Source of the DNA: Rhizobium sp. 2MFCol3.1 | GTDB lineage: Bacteria > Pseudomonadota > Alphaproteobacteria > Rhizobiales > Rhizobiaceae | DNA length: 64,000 nucleotides | Reading direction: 5' to 3' | Assembly (NCBI RefSeq): GCF_000377565.1 | Contig: NZ_KB898363.1 | Coordinates: forward strand, 62,001-126,000 | In this document: piece after piece, positions 33,918 through 42,457 of the stretch | Position numbering within the stretch: position 1 is the stretch's first letter | Layout: each line of letters opens with the position of its first letter | Translations under genes and position numbers: made by a program | The notes under the pieces: generated by a model | What the model was told of the DNA's origin: nothing | The model's database searches: none | What the model saw: the letters and a program-made list of their open reading frames with translations, nothing else

Positions 33918-34183
33918 GCATCGAAAAGACCGGAATTCGGCACGCTCCATTGAGCAACCGCATCGTCCTCGCTCGCTTTGGCAAAGATCCAGAAGTGGCT
34001 CTCGAGACGCGCGATGCCATGGACGAGTTTTTGAAAGCGCTCGTTTCCTACTGCTTCGACGGCAAGGTTCCAGAACCTGGCGAGGGCATGGAATGGAGCT
34101 TCGGTGGCGGAGACGAGCAGTACGAGATCGTCATCAAGAGGAAGCATAGCCCCAAGGCACCAGTATCTGAGGAGGCAGCATGA
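33914..34183 (+). CDS. hypothetical phage protein
   Basis: 89 residues from ATG 33914 (ATGA overlap). Helical first half (ALETRDAMDEFLKALVSYCF), then EGMEWSFGGGDEQYEIVIKR. No family recognised. Confidence 0.6.
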   Translation: MSIEKTGIRHAPLSNRIVLARFGKDPEVALETRDAMDEFLKALVSYCFDGKVPEPGEGMEWSFGGGDEQYEIVIKRKHSPKAPVSEEAA

Positions 34184-34284
34184 CCAGACCTTCAACAGGC
34201 GAAGACCGCATCGCTCAGAACAGCATTGAACATCGCACCGGTCATGACCGGGCGATGGTGACAAGGCCGGGGAGGACGCAATGA
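34180..34284 (+). CDS. 34-residue hypothetical peptide
   Basis: Short ORF joined to both neighbours by ATGA overlaps, with GGAGG in front. Sequence is polar and basic (RTGHDRAMVTRPGRTQ). It may serve mainly to couple translation. Confidence 0.4.
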   Translation: MTRPSTGEDRIAQNSIEHRTGHDRAMVTRPGRTQ

Positions 34285-34460
34285 CTGAAGAGAAGAGCAT
34301 CAAGGTTGAGATCGACCACGCTTTAGTCTGGGCGATATTTTTCATGTTCTTCCTCTTCTGGCAGCAGAGCGGCTGGTACCGCGTCGATTGCGCCCTTGGC
34401 GTCAACGCTGCCTGCAGCCTGATCGCTGCGGAGAAGGACTATCGCGAGGTCAAGCCATGA
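34281..34460 (+). CDS. small membrane protein
   Basis: 59 residues. One hydrophobic segment, ALVWAIFFMFFLFW, is flanked by charged ends. ATG overlaps the stops of its neighbours, and GGGGAGG precedes it. Function unknown. Confidence 0.5.
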   Translation: MTEEKSIKVEIDHALVWAIFFMFFLFWQQSGWYRVDCALGVNAACSLIAAEKDYREVKP

Positions 34461-34546
34461 CAGTCGTCATCGCCATCATCGCCCTCATTCTCATTTCGCT
34501 TCCGCTCGCCTTTCTCGTGGCTCGAGTGGCGCGATACGCCTCCTGA
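34457..34546 (+). CDS. 29-residue membrane peptide
   Basis: Almost entirely hydrophobic (VVIAIIALILISLPLAFLVA) with two Arg at the C terminus. Overlaps the previous stop by ATGA. Plausible small membrane peptide of the early region. Confidence 0.4.
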   Translation: MTVVIAIIALILISLPLAFLVARVARYAS

Positions 34547-34566
34547 CGGCGCTGCCCCTGGCACCG

Positions 34567-34839
34567 TCAATTCTCCGGGTCTTCGAACTCCTCCCCGAAG
34601 GCCCGGAGAACTCTCAACCGGAATCGCTTGTTCGCCGTGCGCAACACAATGGCTTGAGCTAGCGACCCGATGGATGGGGCTGGTGGCGACGGCGGATCGC
34701 CACCAGCAGCAGAGCCAGACCGGTGCGGCGGGGCTCTGCGAAACGGAATTACGGTTGGCCCAGAAGGCGGACCAAACGGTGAGGCAGGATTACCTGCCAG
34801 GGTATCGGCCTCACCGTTCTCAATATCGATCCTGCTCAT
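34567..34839 (-). CDS. hypothetical phage protein
   Basis: 90 residues from ATG 34839 (GGGAG upstream). A Pro/Gly-rich middle is followed by a basic helix (LAQAIVLRTANKRFRLRVLR). It is the only minus-strand gene in this block and is divergent from 34887. No family recognised. Confidence 0.5.
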   Translation of the reverse strand: MSRIDIENGEADTLAGNPASPFGPPSGPTVIPFRRAPPHRSGSAAGGDPPSPPAPSIGSLAQAIVLRTANKRFRLRVLRAFGEEFEDPEN

Positions 34840-34886
34840 CTGTAGCTCCCTGAACAAGAGCGAACCTAGAGCAGGAGCAAAGGCAA

Positions 34887-35297
34887 ATGTCGGGAAAGTC
34901 ACCCGTAGATTCGGGAAAGCTAAAACAGGGTCTGAGTAGCAAGATGGACGACGTAGCAACGGCAAATTTCTTGATCGCGGAGATCGGATCGAGGCGCCAC
35001 ATCGGCGACATGTTCCGCGCCGCCTGCCGGGAATTGCGCTCGCGGTTTCCGCATCGCGACGATCCCGAAAACCAATGGACAGAGCGCCGCCTTCGCGGGT
35101 GGTGGAACAACGAGAGCCGCACGGTCAAGCACTTCCAGATGCTTGAGCTTTTCGAGACAGCGGAAGCAGTGCGCAAGGCGAGGGACGAACATGCTGAATA
35201 CAAAGCCAAAACCGAGCGTCTTCGTCAGATGGCTAAGTTTCGATCGACGGCACTCAATCGCGATGTGGCTGCGGGACAAGGGCGCGACCTGGGCTGA
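34887..35297 (+). CDS. hypothetical phage protein
   Basis: 136 residues; ATG 34944 is an alternative. Charged and helical (MFRAACRELRSRFPHR, ERRLRGWWNNESRTVKHFQM). It looks like a DNA-associated regulator, but no family is recognised. Confidence 0.6.
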   Translation: MSGKSPVDSGKLKQGLSSKMDDVATANFLIAEIGSRRHIGDMFRAACRELRSRFPHRDDPENQWTERRLRGWWNNESRTVKHFQMLELFETAEAVRKARDEHAEYKAKTERLRQMAKFRSTALNRDVAAGQGRDLG

Positions 35298-35337
35298 ATG
35301 GGTTTGCCCAGAGCTCAAAGAGGAGGATAGCAAGTGA
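35191..35337 (+). CDS. small ORF coupled to the helicase-methyltransferase gene
   Basis: 48 residues, overlapping the 3' end of the previous gene in another frame and the next start by GTGA. Tail sequence DKGATWAEWVCPELKEEDSK. Kept because it carries the AGGAGG ribosome site of the next gene; it may be a coupling peptide. Confidence 0.35.
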   Translation: MLNTKPKPSVFVRWLSFDRRHSIAMWLRDKGATWAEWVCPELKEEDSK

Positions 35338-37835
35338 ACGCATACGCTGACTTCCTGAAGAATAAGATCCGTCTGGCCCCGGTGTCTGGCCTGCAAGTCG
35401 ATCCGGCTGACGTAAACCCGATCCTCAAGCCGCATCAGCGCGACATGGTTGTGTGGGCAGTGCGCGGCGGAAAGCGTGCGATCTTCGCCGCATTCGGTCT
35501 CGGTAAGTCGGTCATACAGATCGAGATCGTCAGGCTCATCACGAAGGCGGCCGGCGGCCGTGCCCTGATCGTTTTGCCGCTCGGCGTCCGCCAGGAGTTT
35601 CGACGTGATGGGCAGATGCTTGGCGTCGACATCAAGTTCATTCGTCGCATCGAAGAGGCTGGCGAGACCGGCGTCTACATGACGAACTATGAGACGGTGC
35701 GGGATGGGAAGATCGACCCGAACGCCTTCGACGCCGTGTCGCTCGACGAGGCGTCGGTCCTGCGTTCCTACGGATCGAAGACGTATCAGACCTTTCTCTC
35801 GCTGTTCGACGGCGTGCGGTACCGCTTTGTCGCCACTGCCACGCCAAGCCCGAACCGCTACAAGGAACTGATCCACTATGCCGGCTTCCTTGGCATTATG
35901 GACACCGGGCAGGCACTGACGCGTTTCTTCCAGCGCGATAGCACCCAGGCGAACAACTTGACGCTCTATCCCCACAAGGAGCGCGAATTCTGGCTGTGGC
36001 TGAATTCCTGGGCGATCTTTCTTCAATCGCCGGCTGACCTCGGCTACTCAGCTGAAGGGTACGACCTGCCGCCGTTCAATGTCATCTATCACGAGGTGCA
36101 GTCGAACATTGCCGACGGCGGCGTTGATCGCGACGGACAATCGGCTCTTTTCAGAGACACGGCCGTCGGCGTCGTTTCCGCCTCCCGGGAGAAGCGCGAC
36201 ACGCTGGACGCTCGCATCGCGAAGATGAGTTCAATCCTGGCCGCCGCTCCGGATGATCATTTCATCATCTGGCACGATCTTGAGGATGAGCGCCGCGCGA
36301 TCGAGAAGGCGGTGCCGGGCGTCGTGTCGATCTACGGCACTCAAGACCTTGAGAAGCGTGAGCAGGCGATCGTCGACTTCAGCGATGGCAAGTTTCAGCA
36401 CCTGGCCGCCAAGCCGGTGATTGCCGGTTCCGGCTGCAACTTCCAGCGCCACTGCCACAAGGCCGTGTTCCTCGGCATTGGCTTCAAGTTCAACGACTTC
36501 ATCCAGGCGCTGCACCGCATCTACCGCTTCCTGCAAACGGATCAGGTCGAAATCCACATCATCTACGCCGAGAGCGAGCGCGAAGTGCTGCGGACTCTGC
36601 AGGGCAAATGGGAGGCACATAATCGCATGGTTGAGAACATGAGCGAGATCATTCGCCAGCATGGCCTTGATAAGCTTTCGGCAGCCGACGTTCTGACACG
36701 GACGATCGGCATCGAGCGGATCGAGGCGCGCGGTGAAGGATGGCAGGTCGCCAACAATGATTGCGTCGAGGAAGCCCGCAGCATGGCGGACAACTCGGTC
36801 GACCTGATCGTCACCTCGATCCCGTTCTCGAACCATTACGAGTACACTCCGAGCTACAACGACTTCGGCCACACCGACAGCGATGAGCATTTCTTTAAGC
36901 AGATGGATTTCCTGACGCCGGAGCTGCTCAGGATCCTGAAGCCTGGTCGCGTCTATGCGTGCCACACCAAGGATCGCATCCTGTTCGGCAATGTCACCGG
37001 CATGGGGATGCCGACGGTCAACCCGTTCCACGCCCGCACGCTGTTCCACACCATGTCCCACGGCTTCGCCTACATGGGCATGATCACCATTAATACCGAT
37101 GTCGTTCGCGAGAACAATCAGACCTACAGGCTGGGCTGGACCGAGAACTGCAAGGACGGCACGAAGATGGGCGTCGGCTCGCCCGAATACGTCCTGCTGT
37201 TTCGCAAGCTGCCGTCCGACACCTCGAAGGCCTATGCCGACGAGCGCGTGTCGAAGGACAAGGAAGACTACACCCGCGCGCGCTGGCAGGTCGATGCCCA
37301 CGCCTTCTGGCGATCCTCCGGCGATCGTCTGCTTACCCCCGATGAGCTGGCGGCCCTAGGCCCTGACATGCTCGCCAAGGCCTTCACCGAGTGGACGATG
37401 AAGAACGTCTACGACTACGAGACCCACATCCGCATTGGCGAGGCCCTGGAAGTCCGTGGGGCGCTTCCGTCCACTTTCATGAGCCTCGCCCCCGGCGCGC
37501 ACGATGCGTTCACCTGGCATGACGTGAACCGCATGCGGACGCTCAACGGCGATCAGACCAAAAAGGGTTTGGAAAACCATATCTGCCCGCTGCAGTTCGA
37601 TATCGTCGATCGCCTGATCAAGCGGTTCTCGAATACGGGTGATCTCGTGTTCGATCCGTTCGGCGGTCTCTTCACGGTGCCATACCGCGCGCTCAAGCTT
37701 GGTCGCCGTGGGCGCGCCTCGGAACTGAACCCCGGCTATTTCCTCGATGGCATCAAATACCTGCAGGCGATGGAGCGGGAGATATCGACGCCGACCATGT
37801 TCGATATCTTCGAGCGCCAGGGAGAGGCTGCATGA
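35334..37835 (+). CDS. fused SNF2-like helicase and DNA methyltransferase
   Basis: 833 residues, GTG start with AGGAGG. Residues 1-450 form a helicase: AFGLGKSVIQ (Walker A, about 57), AVSLDEAS (motif II), ATATPSPNRY (motif III) and FNDFIQALHRIYRF (motif VI). Residues about 465-830 form a methyltransferase: LIVTSIPFSNHYEY (motif IV, variant of S/D-P-P-Y) and DLVFDPFGGLFTVP (motif I), i.e. permuted beta-class order. The two activities in one chain suggest translocation-linked DNA modification. Two nuclease-like genes follow in the same operon. Confidence 0.85.
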   Translation: MNAYADFLKNKIRLAPVSGLQVDPADVNPILKPHQRDMVVWAVRGGKRAIFAAFGLGKSVIQIEIVRLITKAAGGRALIVLPLGVRQEFRRDGQMLGVDIKFIRRIEEAGETGVYMTNYETVRDGKIDPNAFDAVSLDEASVLRSYGSKTYQTFLSLFDGVRYRFVATATPSPNRYKELIHYAGFLGIMDTGQALTRFFQRDSTQANNLTLYPHKEREFWLWLNSWAIFLQSPADLGYSAEGYDLPPFNVIYHEVQSNIADGGVDRDGQSALFRDTAVGVVSASREKRDTLDARIAKMSSILAAAPDDHFIIWHDLEDERRAIEKAVPGVVSIYGTQDLEKREQAIVDFSDGKFQHLAAKPVIAGSGCNFQRHCHKAVFLGIGFKFNDFIQALHRIYRFLQTDQVEIHIIYAESEREVLRTLQGKWEAHNRMVENMSEIIRQHGLDKLSAADVLTRTIGIERIEARGEGWQVANNDCVEEARSMADNSVDLIVTSIPFSNHYEYTPSYNDFGHTDSDEHFFKQMDFLTPELLRILKPGRVYACHTKDRILFGNVTGMGMPTVNPFHARTLFHTMSHGFAYMGMITINTDVVRENNQTYRLGWTENCKDGTKMGVGSPEYVLLFRKLPSDTSKAYADERVSKDKEDYTRARWQVDAHAFWRSSGDRLLTPDELAALGPDMLAKAFTEWTMKNVYDYETHIRIGEALEVRGALPSTFMSLAPGAHDAFTWHDVNRMRTLNGDQTKKGLENHICPLQFDIVDRLIKRFSNTGDLVFDPFGGLFTVPYRALKLGRRGRASELNPGYFLDGIKYLQAMEREISTPTMFDIFERQGEAA

Positions 37836-38041
37836 CCAGAAAGCCCGCCCACGTCATTGCTGATGATCTGCGCGAGATCCGCCAGGACAAGGTTCTGACG
37901 GTCGAGGCGAATGGCGCCAAGCGTCCTAAAGAGTGGCGGGATCGGTATGCCCGTCACATCGAAAGCCTTGAACAAGCAATCGAGGGTTTCGACAATCTTG
38001 CGCGCGCCCAAGCCCAGAAGGCTCAAGGCGGTGCAGCATGA
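37832..38041 (+). CDS. small hypothetical phage protein
   Basis: 69 residues, charged and helical (RDRYARHIESLEQAIEGFDN). No family recognised. ATGA overlaps on both sides. Confidence 0.6.
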   Translation: MTRKPAHVIADDLREIRQDKVLTVEANGAKRPKEWRDRYARHIESLEQAIEGFDNLARAQAQKAQGGAA

Positions 38042-38223
38042 ACGCCCTCGAATGGTTCCGCCTCGGACACGACTACATCGAGATATCCAATCTCCTCGGC
38101 ATCTCAGAAGCCCAGGTAGAGAAAGACATCCACCAGCTCCGTGAAGAGGAAAGCGCTCTTGAGCGCCGCCGTGCCTATGGTCGCGACTACATGCGCCGCC
38201 AGAGAGCGGAGGGGCGGGCATGA
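38038..38223 (+). CDS. small HTH-like phage protein
   Basis: 61 residues. GHDYIEISNLLGISEAQVEK looks like a sigma-type helix-turn-helix, and the basic end RRRAYGRDYMRRQRAEG could contact DNA. No precise family. Confidence 0.6.
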   Translation: MNALEWFRLGHDYIEISNLLGISEAQVEKDIHQLREEESALERRRAYGRDYMRRQRAEGRA

Positions 38224-38594
38224 CCGAGACCATGACCCGCGAGGAATACCTTGCTGCAGTCGCCAAGCCGAAGCGCGGCAACAAGTTCGGCGCCAAGCGA
38301 ACGATCGTCGACGGCATCACCTTCGACAGCAAGCGCGAGGCTGAGGTCTATGGAGACCTGAAGCTCCTTGAGCTGGCTGGACGCATCAGCGGATTCGAGC
38401 GCCAGCGCAAGTTTGAGCTGATTGTCAACGGCGAGATCATCGGCACCTACCGCGCCGACTTCGCCTTCATTGACCACGACCAGGACGGACGGCTCCGCGT
38501 CATCGACGTGAAGGGCGTCATAACCCGAGACTTCCGGCGGGTTCGGAAGATCATCAAGGCGGCATACAACATCGAAGTGGAAATATGGAAATGA
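38220..38594 (+). CDS. DUF1064 phage nuclease
   Basis: 124 residues. GNKFGAKRTIVDGITFDSKREAE and then GTYRADFAFID with RVIDVKGVITRDF form the DUF1064 core, a PD-(D/E)XK-type fold with E38-like, D and DVK residues. Members replace a Holliday-junction resolvase in many phages. Immediately downstream of the helicase-methyltransferase. Confidence 0.85.
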   Translation: MTETMTREEYLAAVAKPKRGNKFGAKRTIVDGITFDSKREAEVYGDLKLLELAGRISGFERQRKFELIVNGEIIGTYRADFAFIDHDQDGRLRVIDVKGVITRDFRRVRKIIKAAYNIEVEIWK

Positions 38595-39217
38595 GCAAAG
38601 ACGATGATGCCAAGCCGCTTGGTGCTGCCGCAATTTCCGCGGTGAGTGACATCGCAGCCGACATGGTTGGCGAACTCAACGACTTCCGCCGGCTGAACAG
38701 ATTCCTCGCGGAAGAGACCGGGCACGTCCACCCGACAGTTGTCGACCGGATCCGCGATACGATCGATCAGGTTCATAAGGTCTGCGAAAGCCATATCGAG
38801 ATTATCGCTCTCGCCAAGATGATGGCATTTAATGTGGCTGAGGATGGTAAAATGCCATCCTATCCAATCGTCACCACCTCGCGCGGCAAGCAACCTTTTG
38901 TGACGATAACACCCCAGGTAAAACTGCTGACGTATAGGGCTGATTTTGTCGTCGACACGCCGGATGGGAAGGCGTTCATCGTGGAGTGCGATGGCAGAAA
39001 CTTCCATGAAGCTTCAGCAGATCAACGCCGTGACGACAAGATTGAGCACGTCTTTGGCATCAAGACCCTGCGACTGACGGGACGCGAGATCTGGCTTTCA
39101 GATGCGTGGCTGCCGATGTTCGGACGTTGGTGCAGGGGAAAATTCTTCGACCGAAACAAAGACTTATGGCTTCAGGAGTTTGAGCACCGTCTAGGGCGGG
39201 AGCGCGGCGATGAGTAA
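38591..39217 (+). CDS. probable PD-(D/E)XK/DUF559-like nuclease
   Basis: 208 residues from the ATG that overlaps the previous stop. A helical N-terminal half is followed by TYRADFVVDTPDGKAFIVECDGRNFHE, split here as RADFVVD and VECDG; this is the D...ExD pattern of Vsr/DUF559-like nucleases. FHEASADQRRDDKIEHVFGIKTLR fits the helix that follows. The function (repair or anti-host nuclease) is inferred. Confidence 0.68.
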   Translation: MSKDDDAKPLGAAAISAVSDIAADMVGELNDFRRLNRFLAEETGHVHPTVVDRIRDTIDQVHKVCESHIEIIALAKMMAFNVAEDGKMPSYPIVTTSRGKQPFVTITPQVKLLTYRADFVVDTPDGKAFIVECDGRNFHEASADQRRDDKIEHVFGIKTLRLTGREIWLSDAWLPMFGRWCRGKFFDRNKDLWLQEFEHRLGRERGDE

Positions 39218-39989
39218 CCGCGCGTGGATGCCTCTGCACATCGCCGACTATCTCGCTGACACCGGTCACCTGACGGCGACAGAGCATGGCGCCTACATGC
39301 TGCTGATCATGCATTACTGGCAGAACGGCCACCTGCCGGAGAACGAGCGCGTCATCGCTCGTATCGCCAAGCTGACGCCTGAGCAGTGGGAAGAAAGCCG
39401 GGACATGCTAGCTATGCTCTTTGGCCCTGGCTGGACGCACAAACGCATCGATGCCGAGCTGTCGAAGGCCGACGATATCATCGAGAAGAGGAAAGCGGCG
39501 GCAGAGGCCCGGTACTCGAAGGGGAAAAAGCAGGCTTCAGATGCAAATGCGATGCATGTGCAAAGCAATTGCAGTGATACGGGCGCGTTACCGACAACCT
39601 CTGACCTATCCTCACTTCGTTCGGATCAAACTGAAAAAGAGATGCGCGAGCGCGAAGATTTTTTGGATTGGTTCAATGATTGGCCTTCGGCCGCCAGCGA
39701 CGACGATGACGTTGCATTCGCCGCTTGGCTGGAGCTGAGCCCAGAAGACCGCTCAGAAGCCATGGCGAAGTCCTCGGCCTACATCGAGGCAGCTAAGGGC
39801 GGAGGACGCACCGCCGTCGTATCCGCTGGCAAGTACCTCCGTAAACGCATGTGGGTTCGCCTGGCGAAGCTCAAGCCGCCTGACAAGCGCCCTCAGAGCC
39901 CGAACGGCTTGTCTCACCTGACCAAGCCCCAATCCCGAGAAGAGTACCTAGCCGCCGAGAAGGCAAGATCCGAAAGGAGTTTCAGATGA
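39210..39989 (+). CDS. DUF1376 replication-module protein
   Basis: 259 residues. WMPLHIADYLADTGHLTATE and HGAYMLLIMHYWQNGHLP are the DUF1376 signature, a winged-helix domain frequent in phage replication initiators. A Ser/Asp-rich linker leads to a second domain with GKYLRKRMWVRL. It precedes the DnaA-like gene. Confidence 0.8.
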   Translation: MSNRAWMPLHIADYLADTGHLTATEHGAYMLLIMHYWQNGHLPENERVIARIAKLTPEQWEESRDMLAMLFGPGWTHKRIDAELSKADDIIEKRKAAAEARYSKGKKQASDANAMHVQSNCSDTGALPTTSDLSSLRSDQTEKEMREREDFLDWFNDWPSAASDDDDVAFAAWLELSPEDRSEAMAKSSAYIEAAKGGGRTAVVSAGKYLRKRMWVRLAKLKPPDKRPQSPNGLSHLTKPQSREEYLAAEKARSERSFR

Positions 39990-40513
39990 TCGTCACAGCA
40001 AGAGAGTTCACCAGTGCGGCAGAGATGAGGGCGGCGGCGGTTGCCACCCACAGCCGATGCTTCAATCCGGTGGTGAAGGTGGCGCCGAAGATCGAGGCAG
40101 CTCCGAAGCCGGCGCCAGTCATCCGCTTCTTCGCCAAGCAGCTCCCGATGTGGGAGAGCGGCATGCTGACCTTCGATGCCCACGTCATCGCCTTCAGGAC
40201 GTGGAACGCTGTCAGCACCTTCTCGACATCGGGCAAGGTGTGTTTGTCGGGGGATCTCGACGCCGCCGGCCGTCGCACCATCGAGGCGATCGTCAGTGAG
40301 GTCTTGGCAAGATACCCCGGCACGACAATCGCGGACGTCCGCAGCGGGCGCCGGCCTCGCTCAATCACCGAGCCACGTCAGGTCGCGATGTACGAGGTCT
40401 ATTCTCAGCGACCCGATCTCTCGCTGCCCATGATCGGCCGTTGGTTCCGCAAAGACCATACGACGATTCTACACGCTATCCGGAAGGTCGGGAAACTGCG
40501 GGGTGCGGCATGA
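39986..40513 (+). CDS. DnaA domain IV-like phage replication protein
   Basis: 175 residues. The C-terminal 60 residues carry the DnaA DNA-binding signature: ADVRSGRRPRSITEPRQVAM, then LPMIGRWFRKDHTTILHAIR (DnaA: D-H-T-T-V-x-H-A). The AAA+ domain is absent. It could recognise DnaA boxes at the phage origin or compete with host DnaA. Adjacent to DUF1376, so probably part of replication initiation. Confidence 0.82.
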   Translation: MIVTAREFTSAAEMRAAAVATHSRCFNPVVKVAPKIEAAPKPAPVIRFFAKQLPMWESGMLTFDAHVIAFRTWNAVSTFSTSGKVCLSGDLDAAGRRTIEAIVSEVLARYPGTTIADVRSGRRPRSITEPRQVAMYEVYSQRPDLSLPMIGRWFRKDHTTILHAIRKVGKLRGAA

Positions 40514-40974
40514 AAGGCTTCGCTCATATCGATTTTGACGCCGTAGCTCCCCTTCACCCGAGCGACAAGGTTGCTGGCCGGGTAGCGGCGAGGGGAGAGC
40601 ATTTCGAGTGGTCTCCGGCCCCACACCACACGCACTCGGCCGACCCGATCCCCGTGAGGCGTCCGTGCGAGGGCGAGTTGAAGCAGGCATCGTTTGTTGA
40701 CCTGACTGGGGTGAAGGTGGCCCGCCTGACAGTCATCGGCATCGCCGCGGAAATCGTCTCTGGCAATGGCACCAATTGGGTCGTGCGCTGCGTCTGCGGT
40801 TCGTATGAGACCCGGAAGGCCAAATTCATCAAGGCATGCGCGGCCGGCAACAATCCAGGCGAAGACGAGCCGATGTGCGACTGGTGCAACAAGACCAGAA
40901 AGCTACAGCGCGGCATCCACCATCCAAAGAAGGCCGCGGCGGCGGCCGAAGCAATTCAGGAAGCGGCACGATGA
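40510..40974 (+). CDS. hypothetical zinc-finger phage protein
   Basis: 154 residues from ATG 40510 (ATGA). The C-terminal half has CVCGSYETRKAKFIKACAAG and MCDWCNK, four cysteines typical of phage zinc-binding DNA proteins. No family named. Confidence 0.6.
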   Translation: MKGFAHIDFDAVAPLHPSDKVAGRVAARGEHFEWSPAPHHTHSADPIPVRRPCEGELKQASFVDLTGVKVARLTVIGIAAEIVSGNGTNWVVRCVCGSYETRKAKFIKACAAGNNPGEDEPMCDWCNKTRKLQRGIHHPKKAAAAAEAIQEAAR

Positions 40975-41420
40975 CGGACGAACGGATTGAAGAGCAGCAG
41001 TACGTCGGAGGCGTCACCGTCGTTGACATCGGCGATCTCCGCGTTGCCCGAGGAATGACAAGGCGACCCGCATCGTCGTGCCGTCATGCCCGCATGAACT
41101 ACGATCCTCGGGAGCGTCGGGTGTGGTGTAGGGACTGCGAAAAGGACGTGGACGCCTTCGACGCTTTTACGCTTTTGGTTGAGCAATACGACCGGGCATA
41201 CAAGCACATCAACAAGAAGATCGAGGAAGTCGAAGAGGCGGCCCGGTTCCAGTGCCGATCGATCGCCGCCAAAAACGTCGACGAGGTCTGGCGTCGACGC
41301 AAGGTTGTCCCGGCCTGCCCGAGCTGCGGCCATGGTCTTTTCCCAGAGGATTTCGCAGGCAGCGTATCAGTCGTTGGCAAGGAGTTTGCCAAGGCTCGAA
41401 GGAAGGCGGCCAAGCCATGA
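40971..41420 (+). CDS. hypothetical phage protein with two zinc-ribbon motifs
   Basis: 149 residues from ATG 40971. Cys/His groups SSCRHARMNY with VWCRDCEKDV, and ACPSCGHGLF, could form two zinc sites around a charged coiled segment (YKHINKKIEEVEEAARF). No family recognised. Confidence 0.6.
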   Translation: MTDERIEEQQYVGGVTVVDIGDLRVARGMTRRPASSCRHARMNYDPRERRVWCRDCEKDVDAFDAFTLLVEQYDRAYKHINKKIEEVEEAARFQCRSIAAKNVDEVWRRRKVVPACPSCGHGLFPEDFAGSVSVVGKEFAKARRKAAKP

Positions 41421-41635
41421 CCATCGTGCCAGACGATATCAAGATCGAGGTGTGGCCGATCCCCGGCATCCACCATCGCGGCGGCCAGCATGTCGGGACA
41501 AATCCCGGCGTCAGGGTCACTCACATCCCAAGCGGGATAGCAGCGTATGTCGAGACCGACAGATCGCAGCGCATCAACCGGGAAATCGCCATGGACATGA
41601 TCCTGGCGGCGATCACTCACCCGAAATTTCGATAA
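41417..41635 (+). CDS. mini release-factor-like GGQ protein
   Basis: 72 residues from ATG 41417 (ATGA overlap). The segment HHRGGQHVGTNPGVRVTHIP followed by SGIAAYVETDRSQRINREIA is the RF-1 domain pattern (GGQ-H-V, VRLTHxPTG, RSQxxNRExAM) that hydrolyses peptidyl-tRNA on the ribosome. Codon-reading domains are absent, as in ArfB/ICT1-type rescue factors, but it is much shorter and lacks the ArfB-style basic tail. It may release stalled ribosomes or interfere with host translation. Confidence 0.8.
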   Translation: MTIVPDDIKIEVWPIPGIHHRGGQHVGTNPGVRVTHIPSGIAAYVETDRSQRINREIAMDMILAAITHPKFR

Positions 41636-41667
41636 ACCGAGCGGCGGTTCGACGAGAGGGAAACACA

Positions 41668-42333
41668 ATGGCGGAAACAAATTGGTATGCGGTTCGAACT
41701 GTTCCTGGCGCCCAGCGCATGGCCACGGTGCTAGAGCCGGCGAACGACGAGACGGAAGCAGAGCGCTTGAAGCGCGAGCGCCGCAAGGGCGAAAGCATCG
41801 TCGAGCGCAATATCCGAAACGAGGGCATCGAGGTCTACATGCCGTCCTTCTGGACGATCACCCAGCACCAGCGCACCAACAAGATGAGCGAGCGGCGCTT
41901 CCCGCTGTTGGTGGGGTATGCCTTCGTCAACATCGGCGAGAGCGACTTCGAGCGCGTCCGCAACATCGACGGCGTCCTGGCCTTCATTCGCCCGTCCTTT
42001 GATCGCGGCCCGATCAAGTTCCGCGATACCGATATCGGCAGCCTCATGTTCGCCGACTTCCAAAAGCAGCAGGAATGGGAGCGCCAGCGCGAGGAGCGGC
42101 TGACGCTGTCCCAAGCTCACCGTCGCAACGCCCTGAACAAGCGCCTCGGCCTGATCTTCCCGAAGGGCCGGCGCAAGAAGCTTCCGCTGCGCATGATGGC
42201 AGAGGCGGCAATAGACGAACTCGCGCCCTCGAGCCGCCACCATGTCCTCCGTATCCTCAATGAATTGAAAGCGATGGATAACGAGATGGAGGCTTGCAGG
42301 GCAAGCTCAACCGCTTTATATTCAGCGGCGTGA
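41668..42333 (+). CDS. NusG-like transcription factor, putative late antiterminator
   Basis: 221 residues. The N terminus is an NGN domain: TNWYAVRTVPGAQ, EGIEVYMPSFW, RRFPLLVGYAFVNIG and NIDGVLAFIRP. NusG paralogs such as RfaH couple RNA polymerase to readthrough. The C-terminal half is helical and basic instead of a KOW barrel. It is the last gene before two intrinsic terminators and the late genes, which fits an antiterminator role analogous to lambda Q. Confidence 0.8.
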   Translation: MAETNWYAVRTVPGAQRMATVLEPANDETEAERLKRERRKGESIVERNIRNEGIEVYMPSFWTITQHQRTNKMSERRFPLLVGYAFVNIGESDFERVRNIDGVLAFIRPSFDRGPIKFRDTDIGSLMFADFQKQQEWERQREERLTLSQAHRRNALNKRLGLIFPKGRRKKLPLRMMAEAAIDELAPSSRHHVLRILNELKAMDNEMEACRASSTALYSAA

Positions 42334-42437
42334 TTTGGGTGTGCAGTCGGACCATGCCAAAGTGCATAGGGAATACTCGACGGCCCAGCGGGAAGCTTCC
42401 AACTTCCGCCCAAAGGAAAAATGCATTCAAAATTCAG

Positions 42438-42457
42438 GCCGCCTCCGGGCGGCTTTT
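42438..42457 (+). terminator. rho-independent terminator after the NusG-like gene
   Basis: GCCGCC-TCCG-GGCGGC followed by TTTT, 105 bases beyond the stop at 42333. It marks the end of the middle operon. Between it and the tRNA no convincing ORF is seen. Confidence 0.8.

Noticed and set aside
36231..37301. 356-codon antisense ORF in the same complementary register over the methyltransferase
   Set aside because: No recognisable domain and biased composition; a shadow, unlike the antisense ORF inside the intein.
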